Origin: Isoetes taiwanensis
Lineage: Eukaryota > Streptophyta > Lycopodiopsida > Isoetales > Isoetaceae
Reading direction: 5' to 3'
Assembly: GCA_021234155.1 (NCBI GenBank)
Contig: JAJEKV010000009.1
Location: 12,282,546-12,346,545, forward strand
DNA: 64,000 nt
In this document: positions 1 to 11,340 of the stretch, in pieces
Layout of the letters: each line of letters opens with the position of its first letter
How positions within the stretch are numbered: position 1 is the first letter of the stretch
Program-made: the position numbers and the translations under genes
The notes under the pieces: generated by a model
The model's database searches: none
What the model was told of the DNA's origin: nothing
Seen by the model: the letters and a program-made list of their open reading frames with translations, nothing else

Positions 1-433
1 AGCTCTGGTGTCCGGGCTCTGCGATCTTGTGCAGCCGGTTGTCTTCTGGCGCATATTTCTATGAGACTAGACAGCGGACATAGCCCACTTGTCTCTGGAA
101 GTTCTTGAGGCCTTGCAGTAAGTCGTCCTAAAGGTAATCTTGTCTTGTTTTTTCAGCCCTACACTGCAAATGATCAGGATGAAAAGGTAGGTTTTGGGAA
201 GCAACGGCTGCTGCTGCACTCCCTGCAGTAGCTTGCACTCAGTTTCTTTTTCAAGATCAACATGACTCAGCTGTGTTATTCTGTCAGCCCATGTGCAGAT
301 AAAATAGGGCAGTCGGGTCCTTTTTCTGTTCTTTGTAGATGGCTTCTGTGTTGCTAGGCGGGATTACATTTGGGCAGAAAACAAAGTCCTTCCCCTTTCC
401 CAGCTTGGGGGATTAGGATCTAAGGGTTAGTAT
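1..433. other. Non-coding stretch
   Basis: I see no open frame, repeat or regulatory motif that I can support here. Composition is ordinary plant intergenic or UTR-like DNA. It may be the 3' part or an intron of a gene that extends off the left edge. Confidence 0.4.
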
Positions 434-697
434 TTGACTGGACAGTATGGATTAGACAGGGATCTGAATGAGGAAGCACTGGGCGGGAGACCGGGTTTCT
501 TTAGCAGTTGCTCAACCATTGAGCTGTGGTTCTTGTGTTCCGGGGGAAACTTGTACCATGGATCTTTGAACGAGCTGACAATCTTGAGATCGAAGTATAT
601 ACCGGTAGGTGAAGGGGCACCTGAGAGCGAATGGACACCCCTTCTTCTGGGGCAGGCTTGTGTGAGATGCTGCTCTGTTAGAAGAAAGGGCATCTAA
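434..697 (+). CDS. Open frame, possible exon of unknown gene
   Basis: An 87-codon frame starts just after a pyrimidine-poor AG that could act as a splice acceptor (near 446). The central part (LWFLCSGGNLYHGSLNE, then ILRSKYIPVGEGAPESEW) looks protein-like and is not low-complexity. I do not recognise a domain. The minus strand is also open over the same bases, so coding is not proven. It could be a host exon at the window edge or a chance frame; the end of the frame (cysteine/arginine-rich) looks like intron read-through. Confidence 0.2.
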   Translation: MTGQYGLDRDLNEEALGGRPGFFSSCSTIELWFLCSGGNLYHGSLNELTILRSKYIPVGEGAPESEWTPLLLGQACVRCCSVRRKGI

Positions 698-1475
698 CCC
701 CTTAGTACAGAAATGGAATTGGGGCAGATCTCTTGTAGTACAGCAGGGTAGAATGATGCTCCAGGTCTAGTTAACGCGCAGGATGATATTGGCTCCTTGA
801 TGCTCTTCAGTTGCCTGTATTTTGCAGTGGTGAGCTTCAGATGGCTACGATCTCAGATCTTAGAGTGACCTCTGCCTTCTTTCCAGCTGAAAAGAATGAT
901 ACATTATCCTTGGATTTATAGTCTTGGACTAATGAGCTCCCAATGAATATCTGGTAGACCATTGTACTTAAATATTTTCTATGAGGCCTATTGTGGAGCC
1001 TACTCCAAATAAGGTCGTGTACCTTGTTTTTACTATCAATAGAAAATGAAAAAAAGCTTGCCTACAAAAAAAAAAAGATGCAGTATACGCAGGTTGTGTG
1101 CCAATTTTGACCCTTAAGTCTCTAGCTGTAGGTTGTGTGCCAATATTGACTCTTAATTTATGTAGGGACATATGTCAATGCCTTTAAGCACTAATGAAGG
1201 GTTGTAGTTATCAATGTTCAAGCCAGAGGAATTAATCATATATATTGACCACTAAGTATGTCTCATTTTTCCGTTATCCTTATGTTACTATCCTTATGTT
1301 ATGTGAGACTTAATACTTCTTAACCAAACATCATATCCAGCATCTGCCATGATAAATTCTAGAGATGCTTAGTGGCCGTTTAGCAACCAGATCCAGTTAT
1401 ACTCTTAAATAGAAATTGGAATTAGTTTACTATCTCATGTGTCTATGTATTAGTAGGCCTTTCGTTGTCCTAAAT
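698..1475. other. Non-coding, with a short direct repeat
   Basis: No gene seen. Two near-identical copies of a 27-bp stretch beginning AGGTTGTGTGCCAAT lie at 1,091-1,117 and 1,130-1,156. The rest is A/T-rich intergenic DNA. Confidence 0.5.
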
Positions 1476-1797
1476 GGGTAAAAGCATGTTAGGGTGCCCC
1501 TTAAAAAGTATTATTTAGTGACTAAAAAGGTACCTAAAAAGGTAGCCAGGACTGGGTACTGGGTACCTGTATAATATCTCAATATAAGGTATGTTTTAGA
1601 ACTTTTTATATATATATTGGTCTCCGATAGCATTATCTTTATCTTAACTTTGAATATTACCATGTCCTTGACTTTTATTTTGGATTTTTGTATTAGTTTT
1701 AATGAAAAGAAAAATGAGAAAGTACCCAGTTCTGAAGTACCTAGTGTATGTACTTTTGCAGGTTCCAAAAGTGGTACACCCTAACATGCTTTTACCC
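1476..1797. mobile_element. MITE with 21-bp perfect terminal inverted repeats
   Basis: Positions 1,476-1,496 (GGGTAAAAGCATGTTAGGG...) and 1,777-1,797 are perfect reverse complements over 21 bases. The 322-bp element is flanked on both sides by AAAT (1,472-1,475 and 1,798-1,801), a candidate 4-bp target duplication. It has no coding capacity and an A/T-rich interior, as expected of a non-autonomous DNA transposon. Its ends resemble those of the element at 43,129-43,379, which also has a 4-bp duplication, so the two probably belong to one family. I cannot assign the superfamily from the ends alone. Confidence 0.75.
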
Positions 1798-1801
1798 AAA
1801 T

Positions 1802-3558
1802 ACCTTGTAACAACCATGGCTGCATGAACAGAGCTTACAGAGAAAGTTGTGATGGTAAACGAAGTGTAGAATGGTAACCTACTGAGGGAACGAATGTCCT
1901 GACTGGCCGTAACAATTCAATACAAACAAAAGCGGGATTAAGCAGATGAGATCTATAACATTGTATTATCATATGAACATGTAATATGTAGGGAATATGC
2001 ACTTCAGAAGCTATATTCATGGTTAACAACCATGGTCATCTTCTTCTAGCCTATACCTAAGCTATTATTGCACATAAGAATGAGCACCTGTAATACTTCT
2101 TCTGTAACAAAGAAAAATGAAGCAGTTACAATGTAAAATCATTTTGTACCACAGGTTATGTCCTACAAAGTCATTTATGTCTGCAAATAACAGCTCAAAG
2201 CTTGTTGTCCTTACAGTCAAAGGAGCGGTAGAATTATTTCAAACATGCTTGGCAACTTCTTGAATAAGTTGCATATCTTTTATTTCCAGCCAAGTCTTAT
2301 CTACCATGATTTACGTCTGGGCACATTCAAACTGGAGTAGATGCAAAATCCCAACCAAATAAATGCCCATTGAAATTTGCATTTGGCAGGAACTTCATAG
2401 CACCAATAATAGATTAACAAATTGAACATAACCCTGCCTAACCTAGAATTTGTTAGAGCTTATTATGCTGTGAGCGTAGGATAAACAACCTTTAATAGAT
2501 TACACAGAAATCCCGTAACTTTCTTATATCCTCAACCATTATTGAAAATGCTCCAATTTGCATATATTCTCAACCATTGGCAAAGGCACTGCATAGACTC
2601 TCTTTCTGCAAAACAAAACCCTGTAACGAAATAGGGAAAAGGAATTTGGAGACACTTTTGCCACCAAGCAATGATTACTAAATATCAAATATGAAGAGAC
2701 CCAACAAAACCATTATTAATTGCAGAAGACTACAAAGTGTGTCATTTCCTTACCAAATAAATTCTATACAGCTATTTGAGTATGAGCATAATGTACAGGT
2801 AAGCAGCCTTTTGGTGGTTGCACCTACAAAGAGAAGCAGAGGTAGAACAAAGTCTTGAATAGCCAACATGCTTGACTATGGCTTCCTCTAAGCTGTATAG
2901 ACATAGAAGGTCTACTATTTGCCATAGTAATCAATGAAAAATAGCTCTTTTGACCATGAAGCAGCATTAGAATGCTGGAAATACATGCATTATTGCAACC
3001 TAGATTGCATCTAGGTGAGCCGAAAACAAAAAGAAATAGAAAAATAATCTTACTTGGTATTTGGCTCAATGCTTGAAAATGCAAATTTCAAATTTTCTCA
3101 CAACTATTGTACAGAGCCACATGGCAGCAAATAGACCAATGTCGACAGGATTTAGCTTGCACAAATGTTGCTCCATCTTTGTTCATAGAAATGGACAAAC
3201 CTCTCATACCTGTTCCATCTCTGCCTATGAAAATGTCTCAGCAATGTGGTTTCCTTTCAATCTACACAAATCCTAAGACAGAATTTGGTGACATAGAGAA
3301 CACCATATTCTGGGCTGCCATAATGATTTTCCTAGAGAACCTGGCAAAATGTTGAATAGAAGCAAAAGACAAAGACTACAATACCCATATTTCAAATAGC
3401 AATCTGCCAACTTGTATGTCCATCTATGTCAAATCTAGATTGAAGGGCAGCAATCTTGGTTGGCCTAAAGCCTGAGAAGCAAAGGAAGCAAACAAATCTT
3501 AAACTTTTGCCACCAAGTAAGGCTTTCAAGCATAGAAATAGCACCGAAATACCTCGTT
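1802..3558. other. Non-coding, nothing recognised
   Basis: About 1.75 kb of A/T-rich sequence with only short frames on either strand and no repeat shared with the rest of the window that I can see. Intergenic or intronic. Confidence 0.45.
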
Positions 3559-3641
3559 GAAGAGCCACCATTACGACTTATCTATTTTCTGCTTCTGTTC
3601 AAGCATACCAAAATGAAGAGCCACCATTACGACTTATCTAT
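3559..3641 (+). repeat. Direct repeat of 27 bp
   Basis: The 27-bp stretch starting GAAGAGCCACCATTACGACT occurs at 3,559-3,585 and again at 3,615-3,641. The second copy overlaps the 3' end of the exon-like frame on the minus strand, so the repeat may be a local tandem duplication in an intron. Confidence 0.7.
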
Positions 3642-3819
3642 AAGGGAAAGGGAAAATCTGAATAAAATCATGCCTCCGATAATAGCTTGCGACTTCGTAA
3701 ATGCCCTGTTTGTCTACCCTGTTTCTACCGTCTGTAAGTTCGACAGACACGTCAATGCCGAGTAAAGCCTTTCTTAAGTGAGGAAACTCAGATTTGCCGC
3801 CATAGCCAGCCATCTCCAA
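3634..3819 (-). CDS. Exon-like frame, possibly captured 5' exon
   Basis: A minus-strand frame begins MEMAGYGGKSEF and continues through a stretch (HLRKALLGIDVSVELTDGR) that looks like a genuine protein N-terminus. The V-x-V-E-L-x-D-G-R pattern is loosely like the first motif of Sm/LSm folds, but that is weak. Possible splice donors (AGG/GTAGAC, G/GTAGAA) lie near 3,712-3,722, so only the first 35 codons may be real exon. The start codon lies about 150 bp downstream of a Helitron 5' terminus on the same strand (3,966), which suggests a gene 5' end carried inside a Helitron. Function unknown. Confidence 0.35.
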   Translation of the reverse strand: MEMAGYGGKSEFPHLRKALLGIDVSVELTDGRNRVDKQGIYEVASYYRRHDFIQIFPFPYR

Positions 3820-3933
3820 AACAGGCAGCAGGGCTAAAAGCGAGAAAAAAAGGAAGGAAATTGTAGACTATCTGAACCGCCTAACCTAACTTTCTAACTA
3901 AATCTGAGCCGTCAATTTTAGGGTTTCGTTGAC

Positions 3934-3966
3934 GACATACTTACCCAATAACATTATAATATAGGA
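3934..3966 (-). mobile_element. Helitron 5' terminus
   Basis: Read on the minus strand from 3,966, the sequence is TCCTATATTATAATGTTAT followed by a GTAAGTATGTCGTC stretch, with an A before the TC. It matches the 5' ends of the plus-strand Helitrons at 27,192 and 38,199 (TCTTATATTATAATG, then a similar GTAAGTA block and ACCCTAA). The element would run towards lower coordinates and contain the frame at 3,634-3,819. I could not find its 3' hairpin/CTRR end, so it is truncated or its end has decayed. Confidence 0.6.
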
Positions 3967-4107
3967 TAGCGTGTGTCTTCAATGGAGCCCTAGATCGGAC
4001 TGTCGAGGATTTGATTGACCAACGGTGGAGATGATGTGTGCGTGTCTTCAACTAAAGTTTCATCTTGACCATGGCTCCAATATGATTAACTCAATCCGAC
4101 AGTCGAA

Positions 4108-4438
4108 CGATGAAAGGGAAAAGGGAAAAAAGGAAAAGGGGAAGGGAAAAGGAAAAGGAAAAGTGAGAGAGGAAGGACAAAAGGGAAAAGGGAAAAGGAG
4201 AAATAAGAATATGAAAAAATAAAAAATGGAAAAGGAAAAATAGAAAACAAAAAAGGGGAAGAAGGAAAAGGAACAAAAAAGGGTAAGGAAGGGGAAAACA
4301 AAAAGAGAAGGAGAAAAGGGAAAAGGGGAAGATAAAATGACCGATGGCCAAAATTCACTCAATCCGATAGTTAAAAAGGGAAATAGGAAAAGGAAAAAGG
4401 AAAAGGGTAAGGGAAAAAAGGAAGATGGAAATAAAGAT
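4108..4438 (+). repeat. Purine-only array, left piece, ending in AAGAT
   Basis: Nearly every base on the plus strand is A or G, in GGGAAAAGG-type runs with occasional C/T punctuation. Positions 4,165-4,433 are repeated almost exactly at 4,971-5,248. The array stops at AAGAT (4,434-4,438), and a retrotransposon LTR end follows directly. In the uninterrupted copy, AAGAT (5,254-5,258) simply continues into more array. Long phenylalanine/serine/leucine-rich frames on the minus strand are composition artefacts. Confidence 0.85.
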
Positions 4439-4915
4439 TGTGACGTCCCCTACTCGTATACGATGCCCGCACCATATACAAACAGGAGTTCATCCTCCGC
4501 ACCAGCTCCACACTGATACAGGGCCCTCCACATATCACTGTGACCCCTCGAGTCCACAAAGTGGGAAGAGGAAGGGGTCATTTTAACCGCCTCCCTCGGG
4601 GCCTACCTAGGCTGGAGGCGTAAACATACACGCCGGAACATAACATCATATATCCACCTCGAAGGGTGGCACATCAACATCTGCATAGACAAAGATCGGC
4701 AAATACAAGGAAGTTCCTACCCAAGGCTTAGACTCGAGGGGATGATCGACAAGCTTGGGTCTCCGTGAGTTCTTGCATGCGAATCATGACAATGGATTGG
4801 GGCGGCATAAGAACATGGCTTAGGGTTGTCCACTCCATCCGCCCCTCACGGTACACACTTTGCGAGTAGGTTGAAAAGTGTTGGGACCCGATGTAGCCAC
4901 TTCTGGTGCATAGCC
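4439..4915 (-). mobile_element. Ty3/gypsy LTR fragment (outer end of a 3' LTR)
   Basis: The sequence from TGTGACGTCCCC onward aligns throughout with the beginning of the complete LTR at 35,506-35,900 (same 'gcccgca', 'ccctcgagtccac', 'aacataacatcatatatccacc' and 'gttgaaaagtgttggga' blocks in the same order). It starts exactly at the AAGAT boundary, so its left edge is a true LTR terminus. It breaks off at about 4,915 into purine array. Orientation matches a minus-strand element whose 3' LTR lies on the left. It is probably the partner of the LTR at 35,506-36,919. Confidence 0.8.
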
Positions 4916-6542
4916 AAAGAAAAGGAAAAGGAAAAGGGGAAGGGAAAAGGAGAGAAGGAAAAGTAAAAGTGAGAGAGGAAGGACAAAAGGGAAAAGGGAA
5001 AAGGGAAAAGGGAAAAGGAGAAATAAGAATATGAAAAAATAAAAAATGGAAAAGGAAAAATAGAAAACAAAAAAGGGGAAGAAGGAAAAGGAACAAAAAA
5101 GGGTAAGGAAGGGGAAAACAAAAAGAGAAGGAGAAAAGGGAAAAGGGGAAGATAAAATGACCGATGGCCAAAATTCACTCAATCCGATAGTTAAAAAGGG
5201 AAATAGGAAAAGGAAAAAGGAAAAGGGTAAGGGAAAAAAGGAAGAGGGAAATAAAGATAAAGGGAAACAAAAACAAGAAAAAAAATGGAAAAGGAAAGAG
5301 GGAAAAGGAAAAAAAGAAGGAAAGAAGGAAAAAGGTAAAAAGGGTAAAAAAGAAAAAAGAATTTCCAATCGTGAAAAGAAGTAAAGGAAAAAAAAAATAA
5401 AAACTAGGAAGGACGAAAAAGGAATTAGAAAGGATGAAAAAGGAAAGATGGGAAAAGGAAAGGCAAAGGAAACAGAAAAGGAGAGGTAAAAGGGCACCGA
5501 GAAAAGGGTAAGAAAGTAAGGTGGGAAAAGGAGAAAAAGTTAAGGGAAAATAAGAAAAGGTGGGAAGAAGGGGACAAACAAAGCGCATGGGAAAAGTGAA
5601 ATGGAAAGGAAAAAGAAAAAGAGAGGGAGGAAAGGGCAAAAGAGAATCTGGGAAAAGGGCACGAGGAAAAGGGGAAAAGGGAAAGGGCGGAAAAAAAGCG
5701 GAAGAGAGAAAAAAGGTGAAGAAAGAGGAAAAAGGAAGCAAAAAGAGCACCTAGAAAAAGGGAGAGGAAAAAAAAGATGGAAAAGGTGGTGGAAAAGTAG
5801 AAGAGGCAAAGGGTAAGGAACAAGGAATGAGAAAAGGAGGAAGGGGAAAAGGGCACAGGACAAAAGGGAGAAGAAAAGGGTGAGTAAAAAAGGGGAAAAG
5901 AGCATGGGAAAGGGAAAAGTAACAAGAAAAAACAGGGAAAGGAGAAATTGGAAGGCAAAAAGGGGGAGGAGGATGGCGAAAGAAGGAAAAGAGGCACATA
6001 AAAAAAAAAAAAAAAAAGTTGAGAAAAAGGGAATAGAAAGAGGCATATGAAAGGGGAAAGGGAAAGGGATAAAAAAGGAAAAGGAAAGGGAAAAAAGGCA
6101 CGGGGAAAAGCGAAAGGGTGGGGAAAGGATGAAAAGGGAATGTAAAGTTGAAAGGACAAGGGAAGCAGAAAAGGGAATGTAAAGTTGAAAAGAGGCACGA
6201 GGAAAAGGGGAGAGGGAAATGGGAAAAGAGATGGAAAAAAGGGCACGTGATCAAGAGGAAGAGGGTGGGGAAAGGAAGAAAAAGGGCACATAAAAAGATG
6301 AGCAAAAGGGAAAAAACAAAGGGAAAAATAGAAAGAGCTGAGGAAAGATAAAAAAGAAAGGAAAAAAGCCCATCAAAAAAAAAGAGAAAGGGAAAAAGGG
6401 GAAGGGGAAAGGGAAGGTAAAGGGAGGGACAAGGAGATTAAAAAAAAGAAAAAAAGAGAGAATGAAAAAATGGTAGAATGAATAGGTTTTTGTCCGCACA
6501 GATTCCTAATTTATGCCCAGCAACGCTGGGCACCATTACTAG
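4916..6542 (+). mobile_element. Helitron with purine-only core (uninterrupted copy)
   Basis: About 1.55 kb of A/G-only sequence is followed by a classic Helitron 3' end. This is a 7-bp GC stem with a 3-nt loop (GCCCAGC at 6,515-6,521, GCTGGGC at 6,525-6,531), seven bases, then CTAG at 6,539-6,542 followed by T. The 5' end is not resolved. Positions 5,254-6,542 are duplicated at 36,920-38,198. The array is built from irregular units punctuated by GGCAC/GCATGG, so it is a degenerate minisatellite rather than a simple microsatellite. No Rep/helicase coding sequence is present; it is non-autonomous. Confidence 0.8.
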
Positions 6543-7614
6543 TAATCTATGATGATTTTACATACTGGTTAGCATGATCAGATACATGGTTTTAACCTAG
6601 TTTCAATCCTCCCAAGCTTTTTTTATTAGTTTGATGTTGTTTTTTTATACACTTGTTTCAATCCTTAAAGTCATTACGAACTTTGAGCATAATTTCTTAT
6701 ATTAACTAGTAATTCCAAGGATTATATCTATTTTTGCACTCCTTTTAGAGCATGATCCTTATTCGTAAAACTTAGGTTCTGTACATTGACTTGTCTACTG
6801 GTTGCATGGTGTGGTCTATGTTTTCTACCATTATATGTAGCATAGTTTTATGTCGGGCCAAGTGTATATTTGTACTTATAGTTGCCAATGCATTCTTTGT
6901 GGTATCCATAGAGTGCACATTTTGTATGAAAGAGGATTTTGGATTATTTTAAGTGTTTATCATGCATGACTTAGAGGTTCCCTTGCATAATTGGAGTGAT
7001 GAGGAGCTCTACAGGTATGGTGTAGATAATAACCCTTTTGCTACCAACATAAGATCCTTTTTTTAAACTCAAATAATATTCATACCCATTGTACCATCTA
7101 GCAAAGGCAATAGATGTTGAATCTTGAACTTCACCTAAGCAACAACTTAGAATAAAACATGCTTCACTTTCATGCATGAAAGTAGATTCTGAGAAATGCA
7201 AAAGCAATCTTGAATTCAAAGCATGATCCTAATTGCATATATTCACATTATATTAACTTCTAGTCGCCAATAAATCATATGAGCTCTATGAATAACAATT
7301 TTCCTTGCACTATTTCATTCGATCGATTGATAAGGACCTATATTTAGCTATAAGTATCAATGGTCATATGAGCACCAACGATTTTCTCATGAAATTGCTA
7401 GGTCAAATATGCATGAGCATTCATTCATTAAAGAAATTCAGCTAGATCAAAGATTCATGAACACGCGATCGTTGACCTTCAAGTCTAGAATCGCATCATA
7501 AATATATGACACCATTATTTTTTCAAACCGGGGAATGCAAGCCCTTCAATATAGTGGCGACAACTCACATGTTTTTTAAGCCATTTTAACATAGGTGGCC
7601 GCTAATAATGCCTC
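6543..7614. other. Non-coding A/T-rich DNA
   Basis: No supported gene. The sequence is rich in A/T runs and short broken frames. It begins exactly at the T that follows the Helitron 3' end, so it is the flank of that insertion. Confidence 0.5.
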
Positions 7615-7953
7615 CCTTGAACCCTCGAGGAAACCCCCGCGCACGCAAGCTCTCAGCCACTTTAAAGGCAGGGAGGGCTGCCAAAACGCAAACCTATAGA
7701 TTTTGTAGGGTTTAAGTATCAGGATACCAAAGCTGCTCCATCTGCTAATCCCACCGTTCAAATGGTAGCTCATGTCCCAAGAAACGTCTTGAAAAGAAAA
7801 ATGGCCATCCCCGCCGCGGATGGTATAAGCCCCAAATTCCCCTTCCCGATGTATATAGGCATACGGCGGGCAAATGAAGAATTAAGCCCCGTTCGGTTGT
7901 TCGATGAGCTTGAAATGCGGTTTTGACTTAGTGATATGAGTTCAAAGCATCCA
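7615..7953 (+). repeat. Copy 1 of a 340-bp direct repeat
   Basis: The block from 'cttgaaccct' to 'gagttcaaagcat' is repeated at 8,283-8,625 with scattered substitutions and small indels. It includes a TATATA-containing stretch near 7,848 and the same 'gttcaaatggtagctcatg' block in both copies. No intact coding frame is shared between the copies, so I read it as a non-coding tandem-type duplication, possibly promoter- or LTR-derived. Confidence 0.8.
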
Positions 7954-8282
7954 GTTTTACTCCAAAACCAACCAAAGAGGGAATAACCGAAACCAAACCT
8001 CGACTTCGCCATGGGCAACTAGTGGACCTTTCGCTCAACATATGCTCCCTGCCTAGTGCACTAGTCTAATAAACATAGCATGTACTCGATAATTCGAACT
8101 TTTGCTTGATCTTCTACTCCTCAAACATGTGTCCTAGGGTGCTTCTTTGGATGCAACATCACACTGGTATTGTCGTTCCGTGCCTTCTGGCATGCTCGAG
8201 GTCACGATGTCCGGGCTTGGAACCGACATCGGGTCTAAGCGGGTTTGGGCGGTGCCCGGAAGGGCTTTTATTGTTCTCCCTC

Positions 8283-8625
8283 TCTTGAACCCTTGGAAAC
8301 CACTGCACGCAAGCTCTCAGCCACTTCAAAGGCAGGGAGGGCTGCCAAAACGCAAACCCTACAAATTTTGTAGGGTTTAAGTATCGGGATACCAAAGCTG
8401 CTCCATTTGCTAATCCCACCGTTCAAATGGTAGCTCATGTCCCAAGAAACGTCTTGAAAAAAAAAATGGCCATCCCATACGGATGTTCCAAGCCCCCAAA
8501 TTTCCCCTTTTCCGAAGCGTATATATAGGAAGCCACGGGGGAAATGAAGGGTCGCCCTAGACCGGGCAGTTCGATGAGCTTGAAATGCGGTTTTGACTTC
8601 GTATATGAGTTCAAAGCATACTCCA
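8283..8625 (+). repeat. Copy 2 of a 340-bp direct repeat
   Basis: Partner of 7,615-7,953, offset about 670 bp. It carries a stronger TATATATA stretch (near 8,520-8,527). The 330 bp between the copies (7,954-8,282) shows nothing recognisable. Confidence 0.8.
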
Positions 8626-9038
8626 GGGACCAACTAGTAGGACCAACATATAGCCAAGCTCGACTCGCCATGTCTACATAGAACTTGTGTCTAGTGTGTT
8701 TCTGGAGAATGCTCCTCTAAATAAAATGCCAACCTTTTGAGTTATGATGGTCTTGTTGTGCATCAGGTCTTGTGCTTTAGACGTAAGCATTCACATTGGT
8801 CACATATTTTTGAACAAGGCCACTTCAAAGTCTAAATGCCATAATAGGCAAGAAATTACAAAGGCACAATTTTAGTATTCTCTCTCTATTTGAGTTTCTC
8901 TGTAACTCCATCTCTATGTATACATAGCACATTACCAACACATGTGAGTTCAAAATGGTCATGTCTTATTTCTAGACCGTATAGTTAACCTTAACCACGT
9001 GCCCTTGCAGATTAATTTAATCCAGCCGTTGCCCACCG
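8626..9038. other. Non-coding, nothing recognised
   Basis: Left flank of the duplicated sigma-factor segment; no gene or repeat seen. Confidence 0.45.
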
Positions 9039-11340
9039 TCCGATCCAAGGAAGGTTATATTGCATAACCTTCAGAATATTCACTTTTTGAAGAATATTCG
9101 AGTGATTATTGCAATAACTTTTCAAATATGCCATAATCCTTGAAGATTCTGTTGCTCCATTGCGATGGGGATGGATTCTCTGCTGCGATGGGGTCTAGGA
9201 CTTCCGGCACTGCAAACCTTCTCCACCACCACCCGAAAGCGGTAGGCATTTGCAAAAGTCATTCGGCGGTTTCTTCCACGCTTAAATCGCGGGGAAAATG
9301 TCGAAATTAGGGCAAAAAGCCATAGCCGGAGCTGTTTGGTGCTTTAGCTAATTCTTCTTCTTCTTCGCGGACTTTGCAGTATATCGTGGATGTCGGATCT
9401 GAAGTAAGAAAGTCCGGATTAGGGAGTATTGCGGCTTCGGTTGGCTTTGAAACTTTGTTAAATTTAGGGGTCGTGTCGAAGCTTTTGCAGCTCAAGGGCC
9501 TTCCAATGATTCAAGAGGATTATTGCTTCTTGGCCGCAATAGGTTGGGTTTTGTTTAAACATTTTGCAGCCCCGCATTGAATCGACTAAACTAAATGAGG
9601 TCTTCCAAAGGACTGATTCTGGGAATTGGAATGGGGCTCTTTGTTGAGGAATCATCTTTTTTCGCTAGATTCTTCTTTTGCACAAAGCTCTGAGGAGATT
9701 GCTAGCATCGCCACACGCTGAAATTTGCAGATTCATCAAAAATCATTCATGGCATAGAGCGAGCAAATGGTATTGCACGCTATGGCCAAAAATCTTCCAT
9801 ATCCATACGCAATCCAAATTTCCTTTTTGGAATCACTAATTCCGTCCTACGCCGCTTCGCGATTTGGTAATTTTTGGGCAATTTTTCTTTGAAATTTTGC
9901 ACTTAATCTGCTCGGGCACGTGGTTAAGGGAGGCCAACCCCTCCCTTTCATGGACTATGCAAAATAACCCACGTGCATAACCCACTCAAGGGAGGGGTTA
10001 TCCTCCTCTTAGGCAATTTAGGCGGTCCTAGCTGCTTCTAAAATTCTAAGTTTTGATAAGGTGAGAAATCATTAGTTATGCTTTAGATAATTATCTATGC
10101 CTTAGACACATTTCTTAACGTAGAGCCTCATATTTCAAAGATAACACCATCACACCAACATTCAAAATTCATCTATATTATAATGTTTATTCTCTAAATC
10201 CTGGATTTGGATCCCGCCCTAGATCCTAGGGCCACAAATTACCTGACTACATCGAAGGGTCCAAATTTAGTCTATTTTCCAACTTATCTTTCTAGGGTTT
10301 CTTTACGGTAGAGCAGCGGGCTTTCAGGTGCTTTGAGGTGCCTCGACTCACTGAGATGGATGCGGGAGATAGAGGAGGAGATAAGGATCTGCGACATCAC
10401 TGCGGAGTATGATAGCCATCGTTTGAGGCTTGATAATTGCCGCCATGGCGGAGATATCAACGCCACATGCACACTCTGCTGTCTGGGACACGCTAGAGGC
10501 GGAAACAAAATCACCGTTTGTTGGAGCTCCCTGTGTGGCCTCTTCTCATTTGAAGTTCATGAAGATTATTGCTCATAGCCTTTTGGTTTTTGAAGTATTT
10601 TTTCTTCGCAGTGGATCCTTTCTCTTTGTGACAATCCTTAACTTTCTATTAAAACCCTCGCACATCATTAAGTAGTTTTAGGGCTCATATTGTTCTTGGC
10701 ATCGAGAGATCCGCGTTTTCCCACTTGAATGCCGATTGTGGGCATCCGCTTTTCTGAGTTCTTGGTGTAAGGTGAAGAAAAAGCTTCTTTGAACTTGATC
10801 TATATCTTCATGTAATTATTTCCAAGCCCGACGTTCTAATGGATAGAAGCTAATGGATAATGGGTAGAAATTACTTAAGACTATAGAGAAAGATTCATCT
10901 CGGCAAGAACAAATAGGGCACATTGGAAAGCTTATAGCGGTTAAAGAAGAAGATCGACAAGTTCTGCGGACCAAGAGGTCATGTACATGCCAAGTTAATT
11001 GTGATAGAAGAAAGAGTATCTGTTGGCCTCACATCATCTATTGTTAGGCCCAAATCAGTAGAAAAAAACTTAGTGTTGCCATTTGTTGAAAGAGCATGAA
11101 ATAATCCAAATAGCCCTCTGGGATCAGCATTCTCAAAAACTAAATCTACCGCGTATTGTCCATAAAGAACATGATTTCAGGGCACGCATTACAAGAGAAA
11201 TGGTGAATGGGTGTGGAAGAATTGGGGGAGGGGGGATTGCTAGATACCTATATGTGCATGCGTGAGCCTTGGCGAGAGTCCGCGGAGGGATGGTGCAGGC
11301 GGGAAATGTGAAAAAGGGGTCCAATAAGCTTTTCTCGAAG

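Noticed and set aside
4108-6499. Many long minus-strand frames rich in Phe, Ser, Leu and Pro in the purine arrays (also 27,237-29,241 and 36,860-39,988)
   Set aside because: Stop codons need T on the plus-strand complement in patterns that a pure A/G strand rarely provides, so long frames arise automatically. All three minus-strand frames are open at once and the peptides are low-complexity.
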